A DNA stretch of 64,000 nt, taken from positions 620,001 to 684,000 of the forward strand of contig JAGVRJ010000004.1 of the NCBI GenBank assembly GCA_019059635.1, read 5' to 3'. This DNA is from Proales similis. Taxonomy: Eukaryota; Rotifera; Eurotatoria; Ploima; Proalidae. The number at the start of each line of letters is the position of its first letter. Position 1 is the stretch's first letter. Under the pieces are notes generated by a model. That model was not told the DNA's origin. It saw nothing but the letters and a program-made list of their open reading frames with translations, and ran no database searches. Of the stretch, positions 62,401 through 64,000 are shown piece by piece. The translations under genes were made by a program, and so were the position numbers.

Positions 62401-63428
62401 AGTTCATTTTTTTAGTTTTTGTTTATTAACTGGCTTTGAATTCAGGAGGCAAAGACTCTCTGTCGCTGCTGCATGCACTTCGTCAATATAAATTTGTTTC
62501 CAAAGCCAGAGTAAAGCGTTTTCGCTGTTCGATTGTCGAATTTGAGCTCTATGAATTGAACTTGCAGGGAATCACATTTGAACTTGGCGCTGTGACTGTG
62601 GATCCGAAAACCAACACTTACAATCCAGCTCCGTTGAAGAAGTACCTTGCCGAGCTCAAACTTCCCTATTTCTACGAAGAGCAGAGTAAGTGAAGGATGA
62701 AAGCCTCAATCTCGAACTGTGGCCTCATTGTTCAAACAAAACGAAAGCAATATTCGAGAGCGCACAGAATTTGCCGTACGAATGCGCATCGATTTGCAGC
62801 TTTTGCAGCCGAATGAAACGCGGCCGACTCTACTCAGCCGCTAGAGCGAACGGCTACAACGTTTTGGCCATGGGACATCATTTGGACGACATTGCCGAAA
62901 GGTGCCGCCAGTAGAAGGGCTGAATTATTTCTTTCGTTCTAAATTCCGATTCGAAGCTTTCTCATGTCCATATTCTTCAACGGCCGCATTTGGTCGATGA
63001 AAGCCTCATACAACAACGAGTAAGATTGCCAAGAGAGCGCCTGTTCGTCGCTTATTCTTCATTTAAGAGACGGAGACCTCAGAATCATTCGGCCGTTGAT
63101 CTACGTGCGAGAAAAAGAACTTCGCTCGTTTGCTGAGCAAAACAGACTGCCGGTGATTGCCGAAAATTGCCCCGCATGCTTCGAAGCGCCAAAAGAGAGG
63201 CAGCGAATGAAACAACTACTGGCACAGCAAGAAGTCCTCAATCCTCATTTGTTCAACAGTTTACTTAACGCCATCCGGCCTGTGATTGCTGTGTCAAAAT
63301 GCCGCTTGGGTATAAAGACCTTGACTGAATACGCCATGAGAATGCTGGAAAAGGAGCCGTCGCTTTACGCTTCTCTTCTCAACGCTGAACAAACTGAAAA
63401 CTCGAATGCTCAGTCTGACGAAGATTAG
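59419..63428 (+). CDS. Fusion: class V aminotransferase (cysteine-desulfurase-like) + TtcA-like tRNA thiolation ATPase
   Basis: Seventeen exons with introns mostly of 35-65 nt join in one continuous frame (1021 residues). Residues about 60-615 are a PLP-dependent class V fold. They contain CDYTATGRSLSFIEDFIRNE, NTHTGSS, FAGAGCTGAIHKLLN, FMSPIEHHSNILPWRE, FWDYAAAAPYLPIDMNP, the PLP lysine in SVHKFVGGPQTP, EEGGTPAIVECIRAGL, the loop RSGCACAGP (candidate persulfide cysteine) and RWFLLPSEA. A roughly 140-residue linker follows. Residues about 750-1010 are TtcA-like: PP-loop SGGKDSLSLLHALR, CSFCSRMKRGRLYSAA, AMGHHLDDIAE, IIRPLIYVREKEL and ENCPAC, which supply the cysteines expected for an iron-sulfur cluster. 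Sulfur transfer to tRNA is inferred from family. Stop at 63428, 45 nt from the convergent esterase. Confidence 0.88.
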
Positions 63429-63473
63429 CGAATACAAAATGAAGCGAAAAATTGTTGCTTTTTTGTCGTCAGT

Positions 63474-64000
63474 TTATAAGTTCTTTGATAAATAGGCAAT
63501 CAAGTCATTTTGAATTTGACGCGACTGGGCAATGCCGAATAGCGGATGCACAAAATAGAGCGCATCGTGAAACGAGCCCGAGTAAAGCTTGGTTGTCACT
63601 CGAATTTGCGCTTTTTTCAACTTGTGCGCGAACATGACCGCCTCGTCCTTCATCTTGTGCTTGTCCAACACGGAAATGAACACTCGCGGCAAATTTTGCA
63701 GCTCTTGTTCGCTCAAGAGCAAAGGTGATACGTCCGTGTCGTAGAGTTTCTCCAATGCGGCCAAGGTCTTCTTCCTGCCTTTTTTGTTCAGATTTTTCAA
63801 TTTATTCTCGCTGCTAAACATCTCCTCATTTGGATTGACGCTGATTCCGTATTTTGACTTGACACTTTTCGGCAGACTGCTCAGATCGAACAAATCTCTG
63901 AGACTGGCTTGAGTTTCAGCGTTCATCAACTCGAAGTGTTGATTCGAGTTTAAAATCGACTCGATCTCAAGCGAACAGCTCTTGAGTCCGATAATACGAC
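63474..64000 (-). CDS. AADAC/NCEH1-like esterase, C-terminal part
   Basis: Alpha/beta hydrolase of the arylacetamide deacetylase / neutral cholesterol ester hydrolase family. Only the C-terminal ~175 residues are in the window and the frame is still open at base 64000. Visible: DTDVSPLLLSEQELQNLPRV, FISVLDKHKMKDEAVMFAHK, with the catalytic Asp position. Then VTTKLYSGSFHDALYFVHPL carries the catalytic His in the GFHG-like box (here SFHD), and DLIAYLSKNL ends at TAA 63474. This corresponds to family text DSDVSPL..LP...DVLRDDG and GFHGAL. Its 3' end is only 45 nt from the convergent fusion gene, so the UTRs must overlap. Confidence 0.88.
   Translation of the reverse strand, partial: RIIGLKSCSLEIESILNSNQHFELMNAETQASLRDLFDLSSLPKSVKSKYGISVNPNEEMFSSENKLKNLNKKGRKKTLAALEKLYDTDVSPLLLSEQELQNLPRVFISVLDKHKMKDEAVMFAHKLKKAQIRVTTKLYSGSFHDALYFVHPLFGIAQSRQIQNDLIAYLSKNL

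Overview
The window looks like nuclear DNA of a compact-genome invertebrate animal. It holds about 24 spliced protein genes on both strands, roughly one per 2.7 kb. Most introns are only about 51-63 nt with GT..AG borders, and several genes have AATAAA signals. An integrin alpha, a DEG/ENaC channel, a gustatory-receptor-like 7TM protein and metazoan-type ELP5 point to an animal. The gustatory-type receptor and the very short introns favour a protostome with a miniaturised genome. A compact annelid of the Dimorphilus type, a mite or a tardigrade would all fit; I cannot decide from sequence alone.

Left part (1-25.5 kb): the 3' two-thirds of a conventional protein kinase C gene (+), then minus-strand genes for GRWD1, an unrecognised intronless 706-aa protein, PGS1 (mitochondrial phosphatidylglycerophosphate synthase) and a gustatory-receptor-like protein. 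NUP160 follows on the plus strand. Then, again on minus, come IMMP1L, TMEM41B, an intronless DEG/ENaC channel, PDCL3 and two tandem AP-1 sigma adaptor genes, one canonical and one divergent.

Middle (25.9-46.4 kb): a Rho-type GTPase locus with two alternative-looking first exons 2.8 kb apart, two tandem SLC22-like transporters, a small unrecognised protein and an integrin alpha chain (all minus). Then ELP5 and PEX14 lie head to tail on plus.

Right part (46.4-64 kb): about 8 kb that is gene-poor compared with the rest and carries one small single-TM protein. It is followed by a 989-codon low-complexity protein ending in a PP1-type KVRF motif, a C22orf15/CXorf65-like protein, and a long gene whose exons join in one frame into a fusion of a class V aminotransferase (cysteine-desulfurase-like) and a TtcA-like tRNA thiolation ATPase. 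The 3' end of an AADAC/NCEH1-like esterase closes the window on minus.

The two observations I consider most worth following are the desulfurase-TtcA fusion (59419-63428), which would place a sulfur source and a thiolation enzyme on one polypeptide, and the Rho locus (25930-30337), where two different P-loop/switch-I exons end at the same codon and phase before shared downstream exons.
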